Shown here piece by piece: positions 27,478 to 35,410 of a DNA stretch of 64,000 nt. A program made the translations under genes and the position numbers. The notes beneath the pieces were generated by a model. That model worked only from the letters and a program-made list of their open reading frames with translations, ran no database searches and had not been told where the DNA came from. Positions within the stretch are counted from its first letter, which is position 1, and each line of letters begins with the position of its first letter. Source of the stretch: Sphingobium cupriresistens (lineage in GTDB: Bacteria > Pseudomonadota > Alphaproteobacteria > Sphingomonadales > Sphingomonadaceae); NCBI RefSeq assembly GCF_004152865.1, contig NZ_SEOO01000011.1, positions 1-64,000 of the forward strand, read 5' to 3'.

Positions 27478-27939
27478 ATGCGCTGCCCTTTCTGCGCCCA
27501 TGAAGACAGCCAGGTGAAGGACAGCCGGCCGACGGAAGATGGCAACGCCATCCGCCGCCGCCGCCAGTGCGAAGCCTGCGGCGCGCGCTTCACCACCTTC
27601 GAGCGCATCCAGTTGCGCGACATCTGGGTGGTGAAGAGCGAGGGGCGCAAGGAAGCGTTCGAGCGCGACAAGCTGGCCCGCTCCATCGGCATCGCCTGCC
27701 GCAAGCGGCCGATCGACCCTAGCCGCCTGGAAAAGCTGATCTCCGGCATCCAGCGCCAGTTGGAAACCAGCGGCGACAGCGAAGTCCCCGCCCGCGCGAT
27801 CGGCGAAATGGTGATGGAAGGGCTCAAACGCCTCGACAGCGTCGCCTATATCCGCTTCGCCAGCGTCTATAAGGACTTCACCGACGCCAAGGATTTCGAG
27901 GAATTTGCAGGAACGGTGAAGGAAGTCGGGCGGGAATAG
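27478..27939 (+). CDS. nrdR: Transcriptional repressor NrdR
   Basis: ATP/dATP-sensing zinc-ribbon repressor of ribonucleotide reductase genes; 153 aa. The four-Cys zinc ribbon is at the N terminus ([17 protein letters not shown] and [14 protein letters not shown]), followed by the ATP-cone domain ([19 protein letters not shown]). It is downstream of rpiB-glyA across a 96 bp repeat pair. The repeat edge contributes GGAG upstream of the start, though spacing is long. Confidence 0.97.
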   Translation: MRCPFCAHEDSQVKDSRPTEDGNAIRRRRQCEACGARFTTFERIQLRDIWVVKSEGRKEAFERDKLARSIGIACRKRPIDPSRLEKLISGIQRQLETSGDSEVPARAIGEMVMEGLKRLDSVAYIRFASVYKDFTDAKDFEEFAGTVKEVGRE

Positions 27940-27960
27940 CAGCTCCTACCTGATCCCTCT

Positions 27961-27987
27961 CCGTTCGGTTCGAACGAAGTCGAAGGC
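27961..27987. repeat. Partial copy of the GAGC..GTCGAA repeat
   Basis: CCGTTCGGTTCGAACGAAGT followed by CGAAGGC keeps the CCGTTCG end and the CGAAGTCGAA core of the family but lacks the CCTGAG part. It lies just downstream of nrdR, 14 bases before the next full copy. Confidence 0.5.
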
Positions 27988-28001
27988 TTCTCTTCCCTCC
28001 G

Positions 28002-28050
28002 CCGTTCGTCCTGAGTAGCCATTGAGCGAAGTCGAAATGGCGTATCGAAG
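28002..28050 (+). repeat. Left inverted copy of the hairpin repeat flanking the GIY-YIG gene
   Basis: 49 bp: CCGTTCGTCCTGAGTAG, then the internal hairpin CCATT-GAGCGAAGTCGAA-ATGG, then CGTATCGAAG. It ends nine bases before the GIY-YIG start codon, and its last bases (GAAGGA) form the ribosome binding site. It matches the right copy at 28335-28382 in inverted orientation at both outer arms. Confidence 0.88.
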
Positions 28051-28059
28051 GACCATAGA

Positions 28060-29130
28060 ATGACGTTCCATGCCTATATGTTGCGATGCGCAGACGGCAG
28101 CTATTATCTGGGGCATACAGATAATCTGGAGCAACGTGTCGCACAGCACCATTCAGGGGACATTCCTGGATATACGCAGAGCCGTCGCCCGGTCGCTCTG
28201 GTCTGGAGCCAGGATTTCGGCACACGAGACGAAGCGCTTTCCGCCGAACAACAAATTAAGGGCTGGTCGCGAAAAAAGAAGGAAGCGTTGATCGTCGGGG
28301 ATTGGGACGCAATCCGACAGGCGGCGCGCAAATCCTTCGATACGGGGCTTCGACAAGCTCAGCCCCTACTCAGGATGAACGGAAATATGAACGAAGTTGC
28401 CCCCCTCCCCCCCGTCATCGTCCCCCCCGTCATCGTTCTGGTCCGCCCGCAACTGGGCGAGAATATCGGGAAGGCCGCGCGCGCGATGCTGAATTTCGGG
28501 CTGACCGACATGCGGCTGGTGACCCCGCGCGACGGCTGGCCCAATCCCGATGCCGGCCCGGCGGCGGCCGGCGCGGACTTCATCCTCGATAAGGCGCAGG
28601 TGTTCGAAACGCTGGCCGATGCGGTCGCGGACTGCGCGCATGTCTATGCCACCACGGTCCGCAAGCGCGGCGTGACCAAGCCGGTCGTGACACCGGAGGA
28701 GGCCGCGCGCGAAATCCATACAGCGCAGGGCCGCGCCGCCTATGTCTTCGGGCCGGAGCGGTCGGGACTGGAGACGGAGGATGTCGCGGTCGCGCGCAAG
28801 ATCCTGACCGTGCCGATCAACCCGGAATTCGGGTCGCTCAATCTGGCGCAGGCGGTGATCCTGTGCGCCTATGAATGGTCGAAACAAGCCGATCTGGCAC
28901 AGCCCACCATCACCGATCTGGGCGAACCTGCGCCACAGGCGGAACTGGAGGGCATGATCGAGCAGCTCGATGCGCTGCTGGTGAAGGTCGGCTATTTCTT
29001 CCCGCCCGACCGCGCCGGCGCGACCCGACTGACGCTGCGCAACCTGCTGACCAAGCCGGGCTGGAACCATCTGGAGGTACGGACGCTGCGTGGCGTGCTG
29101 TCGCATTTGAACCGGCCACGCGAACGCTGA
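28060..29130 (+). CDS. trmJ: GIY-YIG nuclease domain read in frame into a TrmJ-type tRNA/rRNA methyltransferase
   Basis: One 356-codon open frame with two modules. Residues 1-95 are a GIY-YIG nuclease of the short stand-alone type (YMLRCADGSYYLGHTDNLEQ, AEQQIKGWSRKKKEALI). Residues 94-108 (FDTGLRQAQPLLRMN) are encoded by a dispersed repeat. From about residue 110 comes a SPOUT methyltransferase: VLVRPQLGENIGKAARAMLN, motif 2 VFGPERSGLETED, and the knot VPINPEFGSLNLAQAVIL. It resembles TrmJ, which makes 2'-O-methyl at tRNA position 32. An internal ATG at 28387, with AGGA eleven bases upstream, would give a normal 247 aa TrmJ. So this may be two genes that lack a stop between them rather than a true fusion protein. 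Confidence 0.85.
   Translation: MTFHAYMLRCADGSYYLGHTDNLEQRVAQHHSGDIPGYTQSRRPVALVWSQDFGTRDEALSAEQQIKGWSRKKKEALIVGDWDAIRQAARKSFDTGLRQAQPLLRMNGNMNEVAPLPPVIVPPVIVLVRPQLGENIGKAARAMLNFGLTDMRLVTPRDGWPNPDAGPAAAGADFILDKAQVFETLADAVADCAHVYATTVRKRGVTKPVVTPEEAAREIHTAQGRAAYVFGPERSGLETEDVAVARKILTVPINPEFGSLNLAQAVILCAYEWSKQADLAQPTITDLGEPAPQAELEGMIEQLDALLVKVGYFFPPDRAGATRLTLRNLLTKPGWNHLEVRTLRGVLSHLNRPRER
28335..28382 (-). repeat. Right inverted copy of the hairpin repeat, translated within the fused ORF
   Basis: Read on the minus strand: CCGTTCATCCTGAGTAG, internal hairpin GGGCT-GAGCTTGTCGAA-GCCC, CGTATCGAAG. The outer arms match the left copy at 28002-28050 with one difference, while the internal stem bases differ but stay paired. 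On the plus strand it encodes the linker between the nuclease and methyltransferase modules. Confidence 0.88.
28406..28435 (+). repeat. Perfect 15 bp tandem duplication with C7 tracts
   Basis: TCCCCCCCGTCATCG is present twice in direct succession, each copy with a run of seven C. It encodes PPVIV-PPVIV just after the possible TrmJ start at 28387. Such runs are prone to slippage. Confidence 0.9.
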
Positions 29131-29150
29131 ATGCCCCCCTTCCGGGCAGT

Positions 29151-29447
29151 TTACCCCCGCGTCCGGTCAAACTCCGCCATTTCATAAGCGATAGACGCTT
29201 CGACCAGCTCTTCCCACATCCCCGCGATCAGGTCGCAGGGCACGCCCAAAGCCTCCGCCTCGGCGCAGGCATTGGCGATCACCTCCGCCTTGCGCGCTTC
29301 GTCGCGCACGGCGCTGCGGTTCGGCTTTATCCGGGCGGCGGCGCGCATATGGGCGAAGCGCTGGGCCAGCAGGGCGACGATCTGGCGATCGAGATTGTCG
29401 ACGCCGGCGCGCACCTGCGCCATGGTGGAAAAATGTTCGGGAGTCAT
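29151..29447 (-). CDS. Chorismate mutase, AroQ type
   Basis: Small all-helical chorismate mutase, 98 aa, converting chorismate to prephenate for Phe/Tyr synthesis. The pattern RAGVDNLDRQIVALLAQR, then the Lys in RIKPNRSAVRDEARKAEVI, and later MWEELVEASIAYEM matches stand-alone AroQ and the related isochorismate pyruvate lyase group. The start at 29447 is chosen because upstream in-frame residues to 29582 are not family-like; ATG at 29423 is an alternative. It is convergent with the trmJ ORF and divergent from rpsD. Confidence 0.85.
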   Translation of the reverse strand: MTPEHFSTMAQVRAGVDNLDRQIVALLAQRFAHMRAAARIKPNRSAVRDEARKAEVIANACAEAEALGVPCDLIAGMWEELVEASIAYEMAEFDRTRG

Positions 29448-29486
29448 GCCTGCGGAATTAAGCTGCCGCCGCCATCGTGTCGAGAC

Positions 29487-29515
29487 TTGACTCGCCGGCC
29501 TCTTCTGGTCATAGG
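29487..29515 (+). promoter_or_regulatory. Possible sigma-70 promoter for rpsD
   Basis: TTGACT and CATAGG are separated by 17 bases, about 120 bases before the rpsD start codon. The -35 is good and the -10 weak. It is placed in the only long gap upstream of rpsD, and the remaining leader could hold S4-type control, which I cannot see. Confidence 0.3.
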
Positions 29516-29637
29516 CGCGCCTTCGCAATTGGCTCCGCATCCCGGTGAAGCGGTGGCCCTGCCCCTGAGCGATCAAACGCAAAACGGACGTAGGCGATAC
29601 CGGGAATCACGTTGTTAGCAATTACTAGGAATTATCT

Positions 29638-30252
29638 ATGACGAAGCGCACCAGCGCCAAGTACAAGCTCGACCGTCGCATGGGCGAGAATATCTGGGGC
29701 CGCCCCAAGTCGCCTGTCAACAAGCGCGAATATGGTCCCGGTCAACACGGCCAGCGCCGCAAGGGCAAGATGTCCGACTACGGCATCCAGCTGCGCGCCA
29801 AGCAGAAGCTCAAGGGCTATTATGGCGACATCACCGAGAAGCAGTTCAAGAAGAACTATTTCGAAGCCAGCCGCATGAAGGGCGACACCGGCCAGAACCT
29901 GATCGGCCTGCTGGAGCGTCGCCTGGACGCCGTCGTGTACCGCGCCAAGTTCGCGCCGACCATTTTCTCGGCCCGTCAGATCGTGTCCCACGGCCACATC
30001 TATGTGAACGGCGTGAAGTGCAACATCGCGTCGCGTCTGGTGAAGCCGGGCGATGAAATCACCCTGGGCAAGAAGGCGCAGGAAATGGCGCTGGTTCTGG
30101 AAGCGCAGAACCTGCCTGAGCGTGACATCCCCGACTATGTCGCCCCCGACGGCGCCGCCAAGGTCAGCTATGTCCGCGTGCCCACGCTGGACGAAGTGCC
30201 TTACCCGGTGAAGATGGAACCGAACCTGGTCGTCGAATTCTATTCGCGTTAA
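29638..30252 (+). CDS. rpsD: 30S ribosomal protein S4
   Basis: Primary 16S rRNA-binding protein that nucleates 30S assembly; 204 aa. [20 protein letters not shown] is the alphaproteobacterial N terminus without the zinc Cys. The S4 RNA-binding domain is at [20 protein letters not shown] and [20 protein letters not shown]. It stands alone rather than in an rpsM-rpsK-rpsD-rpoA operon and has its own terminator. Confidence 0.98.
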   Translation: MTKRTSAKYKLDRRMGENIWGRPKSPVNKREYGPGQHGQRRKGKMSDYGIQLRAKQKLKGYYGDITEKQFKKNYFEASRMKGDTGQNLIGLLERRLDAVVYRAKFAPTIFSARQIVSHGHIYVNGVKCNIASRLVKPGDEITLGKKAQEMALVLEAQNLPERDIPDYVAPDGAAKVSYVRVPTLDEVPYPVKMEPNLVVEFYSR

Positions 30253-30274
30253 TCGGTTTTCCGAGCATAGCTAC

Positions 30275-30314
30275 AAAGAAGGGCGGCCCTGCAAAGGAGC
30301 CGCCCTTCTTCTTT
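30275..30314 (+). terminator. Rho-independent terminator of rpsD
   Basis: AAGAAGGGCGG / CCGCCCTTCTT stem with a 12-base loop, followed by CTTT, starting about 20 bases after the rpsD stop. It can work in both directions and so could also end the remnant gene on the other strand. Confidence 0.85.
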
Positions 30315-30323
30315 GCCCTAACG

Positions 30324-30488
30324 CTACAAGGGAAAAGGTCGCCCCCGTTGCCCGTCATTTCCGGCCGCCAGCAGGAAGTCGGCGCTCTTCTGCAGCATGT
30401 CCGCGCGTGCGTCGCTGTCGACCAGGCTATGCTCCAATCCGTCATAGATGACGAGTTGGCTGCGCTTGCCGCGCCCTCCAGCTTGCAT
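30324..30488 (-). pseudogene. C-terminal remnant of an S9 family (prolyl oligopeptidase-like) peptidase
   Basis: On the minus strand a 54-codon frame encodes RSQLVIYDGLEHSLVDSDAR followed by ADMLQKSADFLLAA. This is the C-terminal end of the alpha/beta-hydrolase domain of S9 dipeptidyl aminopeptidases, where the His in GLEHSL is the catalytic triad His. Nothing upstream encodes the rest: the sequence before it is only about 75 bases from the M28 peptidase gene start on the other strand. So this is a deletion remnant of a gene that once ran through here. Confidence 0.65.
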
Positions 30489-30563
30489 TAGCAACCACCT
30501 TGCTTGCCCTTCTTCCCGCGCGGTGGCATCACTTGATCATTCGTACAATAAAGGGTGACTTCC

Positions 30564-32252
30564 ATGCGTAGCTCCATCGCGGCGATCGCCGCCGTTCTTG
30601 CCCTGTCGGCCTGCGCGACCGACGGCGCCGACACCCCGCCCACCGCGGCATCCGCCACGCCGCCTGCCGCAGCTACCGCAGAACCGTCGATCGATACGAT
30701 GAAGCGACTGGTGCAAGAGCTGTCCTCCGACGCCTATGAGGGCCGCGCGCCAGGTTCGCCCGGCGAGGAGAAAACGCTGGCGCTGCTGGCCGCGGAATTC
30801 GGCAAGCTGGGCCTCAAGCCCGGCAACAAGGGCAGCTGGTTTCAGGACGTGCCGCTGGTCGAGATCAATGCGAAGAATGTCTCGCCGCTCAGCTTCACCG
30901 GGGGCAAGAGCGCCGTCACCGCCGCCTATGGCCCGGAAATGGTGATCGGCACCTATCGCACCACCCAGCCGAAGATCGCGATCAAGGACAGCCCGGTGGT
31001 GTTCGTGGGCTATGGCATCAACGCGCCCGAAAAGGGGTGGAACGACTATGCCGGGCTGGATGTGAAGGGCAAGACGGTCATCATCCTGGTCAATGATCCC
31101 GATTATGAGACGCCGGGGTTGTCCGGCCCGTTCAATGGCCGGGCGATGACCTATTATGGCCGCTGGACCTATAAATATGAGGAAGCCGCGCGGCAGGGCG
31201 CGGCCGCCGCGATCATCGTGCATGACACTGTGCCGGCCGCCTATGGCTGGAATGTCGTGCAATCGAGCTGGACCGGAGCGCAGCATGTCGCCGACAGCGC
31301 CAACGGCAATGCCGGACAGAGCCAGGCGATCGGCTGGATTCAGAAGGAAAAGGCCGCCGCCCTGTTCGCCAGCGCGGGCCTGAACCTGGACGCGCAGATG
31401 GCTGCGGCGAAAAAGCCGGGCTTCAAGGCGGTGTCGCTGACGGGCGTGAAGGCCAATGTGTCCTTCGACAACGACCTGCGCAAACATATGTCGAAAAATG
31501 TCGTGGCGTTGCTGCCGGGCAAGACGCGGCCGGACGAATATGTCCTCTACAGCGCGCATTGGGATCACCTCGGCCATTGCCAGGCGGCGCCCGACGGCGA
31601 CGACATCTGCAATGGCGCGGTGGACAATGCCACCGGCACGGCGGCACTGGTGGCGCTGGCGCAGGCCAATGTGCAGGCCGGGCCGACCGACCGCAGCCAG
31701 GTGTTCCTGGCGGTGACGGCCGAGGAATCGGGGCTGCTGGGATCGGCATATTATGGCAACAATCCGGTCTTCCCCTTCGCCAAGACGGTGGGCGGCGTGA
31801 ACATGGACGCCTTGAGCGTCGCGGGCCTCGCCAGGAATGTCGTGGTGATCGGCAAGGGCAAGTCGCAGCTTGACGCCTATCTGGACCGGGCGTTGAGCGC
31901 GCAAGGCCGGGTATCGACGCTGGAGCCTACCCCGGAAAAGGGCTTCTACTATCGTTCCGACCATTTCAGCTTCGCCAAGCACGGCTTGCCGATGCTCTAT
32001 TTCGAGGGCGGCGAGGATCTGGTGAAGGGCGGCGCCGCTGCGGGATTGGCCGCGGCGGAGGATTATACCAAGAACCGCTATCATGGCCCCAAGGACGAAT
32101 ATGATCCCAATTGGGACTGGACCGGGGTGCTGGCGGACCTGAAGCTCTATTACAGCGTAGGTCGCGACCTGGCGACCACGACCGACTGGCCCAACTGGGT
32201 GGACGGCGACGAATTCCGCGCCATTCGCGACAAGGATCGCGTGGGGAAGTAG
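30564..32252 (+). CDS. M28 family zinc metallopeptidase, lipoprotein
   Basis: Exported aminopeptidase-type metallopeptidase, 562 aa. The signal peptide ends in lipobox LSAC (Cys 17). A protease-associated insert lies at about 130-260 (VVFVGYGINAPEKGWNDYAG). The zinc ligands of M28 are visible: His in YSAHWDHLGH, Asp in GAVDNATGTAAL, the catalytic Glu-Glu in TAEESGLLGS, Asp in GVNMDALSV, and His in YYRSDHFSFAK. The start at 30564 has AGGG eight bases upstream; GTG at 30555 is less likely. It probably trims peptides in the periplasm or at the outer membrane. Confidence 0.92.
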   Translation: MRSSIAAIAAVLALSACATDGADTPPTAASATPPAAATAEPSIDTMKRLVQELSSDAYEGRAPGSPGEEKTLALLAAEFGKLGLKPGNKGSWFQDVPLVEINAKNVSPLSFTGGKSAVTAAYGPEMVIGTYRTTQPKIAIKDSPVVFVGYGINAPEKGWNDYAGLDVKGKTVIILVNDPDYETPGLSGPFNGRAMTYYGRWTYKYEEAARQGAAAAIIVHDTVPAAYGWNVVQSSWTGAQHVADSANGNAGQSQAIGWIQKEKAAALFASAGLNLDAQMAAAKKPGFKAVSLTGVKANVSFDNDLRKHMSKNVVALLPGKTRPDEYVLYSAHWDHLGHCQAAPDGDDICNGAVDNATGTAALVALAQANVQAGPTDRSQVFLAVTAEESGLLGSAYYGNNPVFPFAKTVGGVNMDALSVAGLARNVVVIGKGKSQLDAYLDRALSAQGRVSTLEPTPEKGFYYRSDHFSFAKHGLPMLYFEGGEDLVKGGAAAGLAAAEDYTKNRYHGPKDEYDPNWDWTGVLADLKLYYSVGRDLATTTDWPNWVDGDEFRAIRDKDRVGK

Positions 32253-32263
32253 AGGGAAGCGAC

Positions 32264-32716
32264 CTATTCCCCGGCCGGGGAATAGGTCCAATTCTGCGCC
32301 TGGCTGCCATCCATCCTGGCGGTTTCCGCCATCAGCAGCCGCCCCTCGCGCCAGTAGCGGATGCGCTGGGGATAATCATGGTTCGGGTTGGCGAAGCTTA
32401 TATCCCGCACCCCTTCCGCGACGACCGGGAAGATCGTTGCTGGCCCGCCTTCGGGCGCACCGTGGAAAGCCAGCGATCCGTCGGCCGCGCGCACGATGCG
32501 CATGACCTCCCAAGAGCGCAGCGTTTCCCCGCGCCCTGTTCGCCCGACGCCGATCATCGTGCCGCCACGCGGCAGGGTCCACACCTCCTCGGTCCAGCGA
32601 TCGTCTCTCTGTTGCAGCCATTCGCCGGTCAGCCAGTCGGGCAACTCACCCGAATTGCTAATGGTCGGCAGCACCAGCAGCAGCGCCGCGGCAAGGATCG
32701 AAACTTGTCTCTTCAT
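32264..32716 (-). CDS. DUF6265-type exported protein
   Basis: Exported protein of unknown function, 150 aa. A signal peptide (ILAAALLLVLPTISNSGE) is followed by the DUF6265 pattern: LPDWLTGEWLQQ, WTEEVWTLPRGGTMIGVGRT, and FANPNHDYPQRIRYWR. These proteins look like small lipocalin-type beta barrels. The start is at 32716. It is convergent with the M28 peptidase (12-base gap) and divergent from aguA. Confidence 0.8.
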   Translation of the reverse strand: MKRQVSILAAALLLVLPTISNSGELPDWLTGEWLQQRDDRWTEEVWTLPRGGTMIGVGRTGRGETLRSWEVMRIVRAADGSLAFHGAPEGGPATIFPVVAEGVRDISFANPNHDYPQRIRYWREGRLLMAETARMDGSQAQNWTYSPAGE

Positions 32717-32814
32717 GATCTTCGCCCTCTGTCCACACGCTATCTGGCACGCTATGGAGCGCGCGCAACCCCCGCTATCACGGATCGGCGCCCTGCCGAG
32801 CAAGGATAAACGCC

Positions 32815-33801
32815 ATGACTTTCCGTATGCCCGCCGAATGGGCGCCGCATGACTGGACCTGGATCGGCTTTCCGACCAACCCCGCCGAATGGCCCGGCGC
32901 GTTGGAGGAGGCGCGCGAACAGATCGCCGCCTTCGCCAGCGCCCTCCATGCCGACGGCAAGGGCGAGGAGGTGCGCCTGGTCGTCGCCAATGAAGCCGAC
33001 GCGATCGCCGCTCGCGCGTTGGTGGCGCCGGGCGTATCGGTCATCGTCCACAGGCTGGGCGACGTATGGCTGCGCGACACCGCGCCGATCGCGGTGCTGA
33101 ACGGCGCAGGAAGTCGCGCACTGGTCGATTTCGGCTTCAACGGCTGGGGCGGCAAGTACCGGATGCCGGGCGACGAGGATATCGGCGCGCGGCTGGCTGC
33201 GACCACCGATATGCCCGTTTCCACCCAGCATTGGGTGTTCGAAGGCGGCGCGATCGACACCGACGGCACCGGCCTGTTCGTGACGACCGAACAATGCCTG
33301 CTCAATCCCAATCGCAACCCGGACCTGGACCGCGGCAAGATCGAGACGCTGCTTGCCGGCGCGCTGGGCCTGTCGGACATGCTGTGGCTGGGCGACGGTT
33401 TGCTGAACGATCATACCGACGGCCATGTCGACAATCTTGCCCGCTTCGTCGCGCCGGGCAAGCTGGCGCTGCCGATCGCGACGACCGATGACGATCCCAA
33501 CGCCGCCCTCTACGCCGACGCCCGCGGCCGCGCGAAGGCGCATGGCGTCGACGTGGTGGACGTCCCCTCCCCCGGCCTGGTGCTGGTGGATGGGGAGGCG
33601 ATCCCGGCCAGCTACATGAATTTCTATGTCGGCAACGCCGCCGTCATCGTGCCGATCTATGGCCAGCCCAATGATCAGGCTGCGCTCGATGCCTTCCGCC
33701 CTTTCTTTCCGGGCCGGGATATTGTCGGGCTGCGCAGTGACGCCATATTGTCCGGCGGCGGCAGCTTCCATTGTTGCAGCCAGCAAATGCCATCCGTCTG
33801 A
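32815..33801 (+). CDS. aguA: Agmatine deiminase
   Basis: Hydrolyses agmatine to N-carbamoylputrescine and ammonia, first step of the agmatine route to putrescine; 328 aa. Guanidino-modifying fold: MPAEWAPHDWTWIGFPTN, DVWLRDTAPIAV, the catalytic His/Asp region NDHTDGHVDNLARF, and the nucleophile Cys in GGGSFHCCSQQ near the C terminus. aguB follows 17 bases later, so the pathway is a two-gene operon. No arginine decarboxylase gene is in the window. Confidence 0.96.
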   Translation: MTFRMPAEWAPHDWTWIGFPTNPAEWPGALEEAREQIAAFASALHADGKGEEVRLVVANEADAIAARALVAPGVSVIVHRLGDVWLRDTAPIAVLNGAGSRALVDFGFNGWGGKYRMPGDEDIGARLAATTDMPVSTQHWVFEGGAIDTDGTGLFVTTEQCLLNPNRNPDLDRGKIETLLAGALGLSDMLWLGDGLLNDHTDGHVDNLARFVAPGKLALPIATTDDDPNAALYADARGRAKAHGVDVVDVPSPGLVLVDGEAIPASYMNFYVGNAAVIVPIYGQPNDQAALDAFRPFFPGRDIVGLRSDAILSGGGSFHCCSQQMPSV

Positions 33802-33818
33802 TAGATTCAGGGACAGAC

Positions 33819-34667
33819 ATGACCAAAGTGACCGTAGCCGCGCTGCAACTCAGCTTTTCCGACGATATGGGCGAGAATATCGCCAAGGTTGCGGACCATG
33901 TGCGCAAGGCCGCCAGCCGCGGCGCGAAGATCATCCTGCCGCCCGAACTGTTCGAAGGGCCGTATTTCTGCCGGGTTGAAGACGAAGCGCTGTTCGCCAG
34001 CGCCCAGCCGACCGACACCCATCCCGCGGTGCAGGAAATGCGCAAGCTGGCGAAGGAACTGGGCGTCTATATCCCCACCAGCTTTTTCGAGCGCGACGGC
34101 CATCATCATTACAACTCGCTCGCGATGATCGATGACGCGGGCGAGATTATGGGCGTCTATCGCAAGAGCCATATTCCCGACGGTCCGGGCTATGAGGAAA
34201 AATATTATTTCCGCCCCGGCAATACGGGGTTCAAGGTGTGGTCGACCAAATATGGCACCATCGGCGTCGGCATCTGCTGGGACCAATGGTATCCCGAAAC
34301 CGCGCGCTGCATGGCGCTGATGGGGGCGGAGATGCTCTTCTACCCCACCGCGATCGGCTCCGAACCCTATGACAGCGATCTGGACACCAGCCGCATGTGG
34401 CGCCGGGCGATGATCGGCCATGCGGTCAGCAACTGTATGCCGGTGATCGCCGCCAACCGCATCGGGGACGAGGAAGGCCAGCTCTTCTACGGCCACAGCT
34501 TCATCACCGACGAATGGGGCGATTTCGCCGCCGAAGCGGACGCAAAGGATCAGGGCGCGCTGGTGGCGACGCTGGACCTGGCCAAGGCGCGCACCCACCG
34601 CGCCGGCATGGGCTTCTTCCGCGATCGTCGGCCGGAGCTTTACGGCCGGATCGCGCAGGATATCTGA
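33819..34667 (+). CDS. aguB: N-carbamoylputrescine amidase
   Basis: Nitrilase-superfamily amidase that releases putrescine from N-carbamoylputrescine; 282 aa. The Glu-Lys-Cys triad is visible: Glu in ILPPELFEGPYF, Lys in YRKSHIPDGPGY, Cys in GVGICWDQWYPE. The start at 33819 follows GGGAC; the frame opens earlier, inside aguA, but that part is not homologous. It is directly followed by a 70 aa gene whose ATG abuts its stop. Confidence 0.96.
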   Translation: MTKVTVAALQLSFSDDMGENIAKVADHVRKAASRGAKIILPPELFEGPYFCRVEDEALFASAQPTDTHPAVQEMRKLAKELGVYIPTSFFERDGHHHYNSLAMIDDAGEIMGVYRKSHIPDGPGYEEKYYFRPGNTGFKVWSTKYGTIGVGICWDQWYPETARCMALMGAEMLFYPTAIGSEPYDSDLDTSRMWRRAMIGHAVSNCMPVIAANRIGDEEGQLFYGHSFITDEWGDFAAEADAKDQGALVATLDLAKARTHRAGMGFFRDRRPELYGRIAQDI

Positions 34668-34880
34668 ATGGATGCGATCGATCAGCCTGACGATCTCAGC
34701 CGGCCGCAAAAGAGGCTGCTGAAGCGCTTATATAATGGGCGGACCGTCCCGGTCATGGCGGACGATCGCCCCTTCCTCCGCTATAAGGATGCGGCGCTCT
34801 ATCTGCTGTCCCTACCCAGCGACGCGCGCGAGACCGCCTATGCCCAGATGAAGGCGCAGGCCAGGGATGGCGTTCGATAG
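34668..34880 (+). CDS. Small conserved-type hypothetical protein (70 aa)
   Basis: Protein of 70 aa with no recognised domain. It is soluble and charged: DDLSRPQKRLLKRLYNG, then RPFLRYKDAALYLLSLP and ARETAYAQMKAQA. Its ATG directly follows the aguB TGA, and its end lies 17 bases before folK, so it is part of the aguAB-folK transcript. The coding-like composition and tight packing support it as real. Function unknown. Confidence 0.65.
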   Translation: MDAIDQPDDLSRPQKRLLKRLYNGRTVPVMADDRPFLRYKDAALYLLSLPSDARETAYAQMKAQARDGVR

Positions 34881-34897
34881 ACGCGCGCCACCTCTAT

Positions 34898-35368
34898 GTG
34901 CTGGCGCTGGGATCGAACCGGCCGCTGTCCTCCCGCCGCGCGCCCGCGCGGCTGCTGGCGGAGGCGATAGCGCTGATCGGCGAACAGGCGCGGGTGCTGC
35001 GCATCGCGCCCACGCTCTCCACCCCGCCGCTCGGCCCATCGGCCCGCCGCTTCGCCAATAGTGCGATTCTGGTCGAAAGCGCGCTGTCCCCGCCCGCGAT
35101 GCTGGCAATGCTTCAGCGCATAGAAAACAGGCTGGGCCGCCGCCGCTATCGCCGCTGGGGCGCGCGCAGCCTCGATATCGACATCATCCTCTGGTCGGGC
35201 GGCCGATGGCGCAGCCGGACGCTGACCATACCCCATGCCGCCTATCGCACCCGCAGCTTCGTCCTGACCCCGCTGCTGGCGGTGGCACCGGACTGGCGCG
35301 ACCCGCATCTGGCGATCACCGTCCGCCATCTTCATGCGCGACTGCAAAAAGCCGCGCCAAAGTGTTGA
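34898..35368 (+). CDS. folK: 2-amino-4-hydroxy-6-hydroxymethyldihydropteridine diphosphokinase
   Basis: Transfers pyrophosphate from ATP to the pterin in folate synthesis; 156 aa. LALGSNRPLSSRRAPARLLA is the pterin/ATP-binding N terminus, and RRWGARSLDIDIILW carries the two Mg-binding Asp. Only GTG at 34898 is available in frame; it leaves two residues before LGSN, shorter than usual, and no clear ribosome binding site is seen. The frame stays open upstream (DARHLYV) without a usual start. Translation may be coupled to the 70 aa gene before it. Confidence 0.9.
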   Translation: MLALGSNRPLSSRRAPARLLAEAIALIGEQARVLRIAPTLSTPPLGPSARRFANSAILVESALSPPAMLAMLQRIENRLGRRRYRRWGARSLDIDIILWSGGRWRSRTLTIPHAAYRTRSFVLTPLLAVAPDWRDPHLAITVRHLHARLQKAAPKC

Positions 35369-35410
35369 CCATCCGCCCCGCCGCCTTTAGGGCAGCCTCC
35401 ACCGCTTCGG

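Noticed and set aside
30164..30445. 93-codon minus-strand frame over the rpsD end
   Set aside because: It is in a different frame from the S9 remnant, crosses the rpsD terminator and shows no domain.
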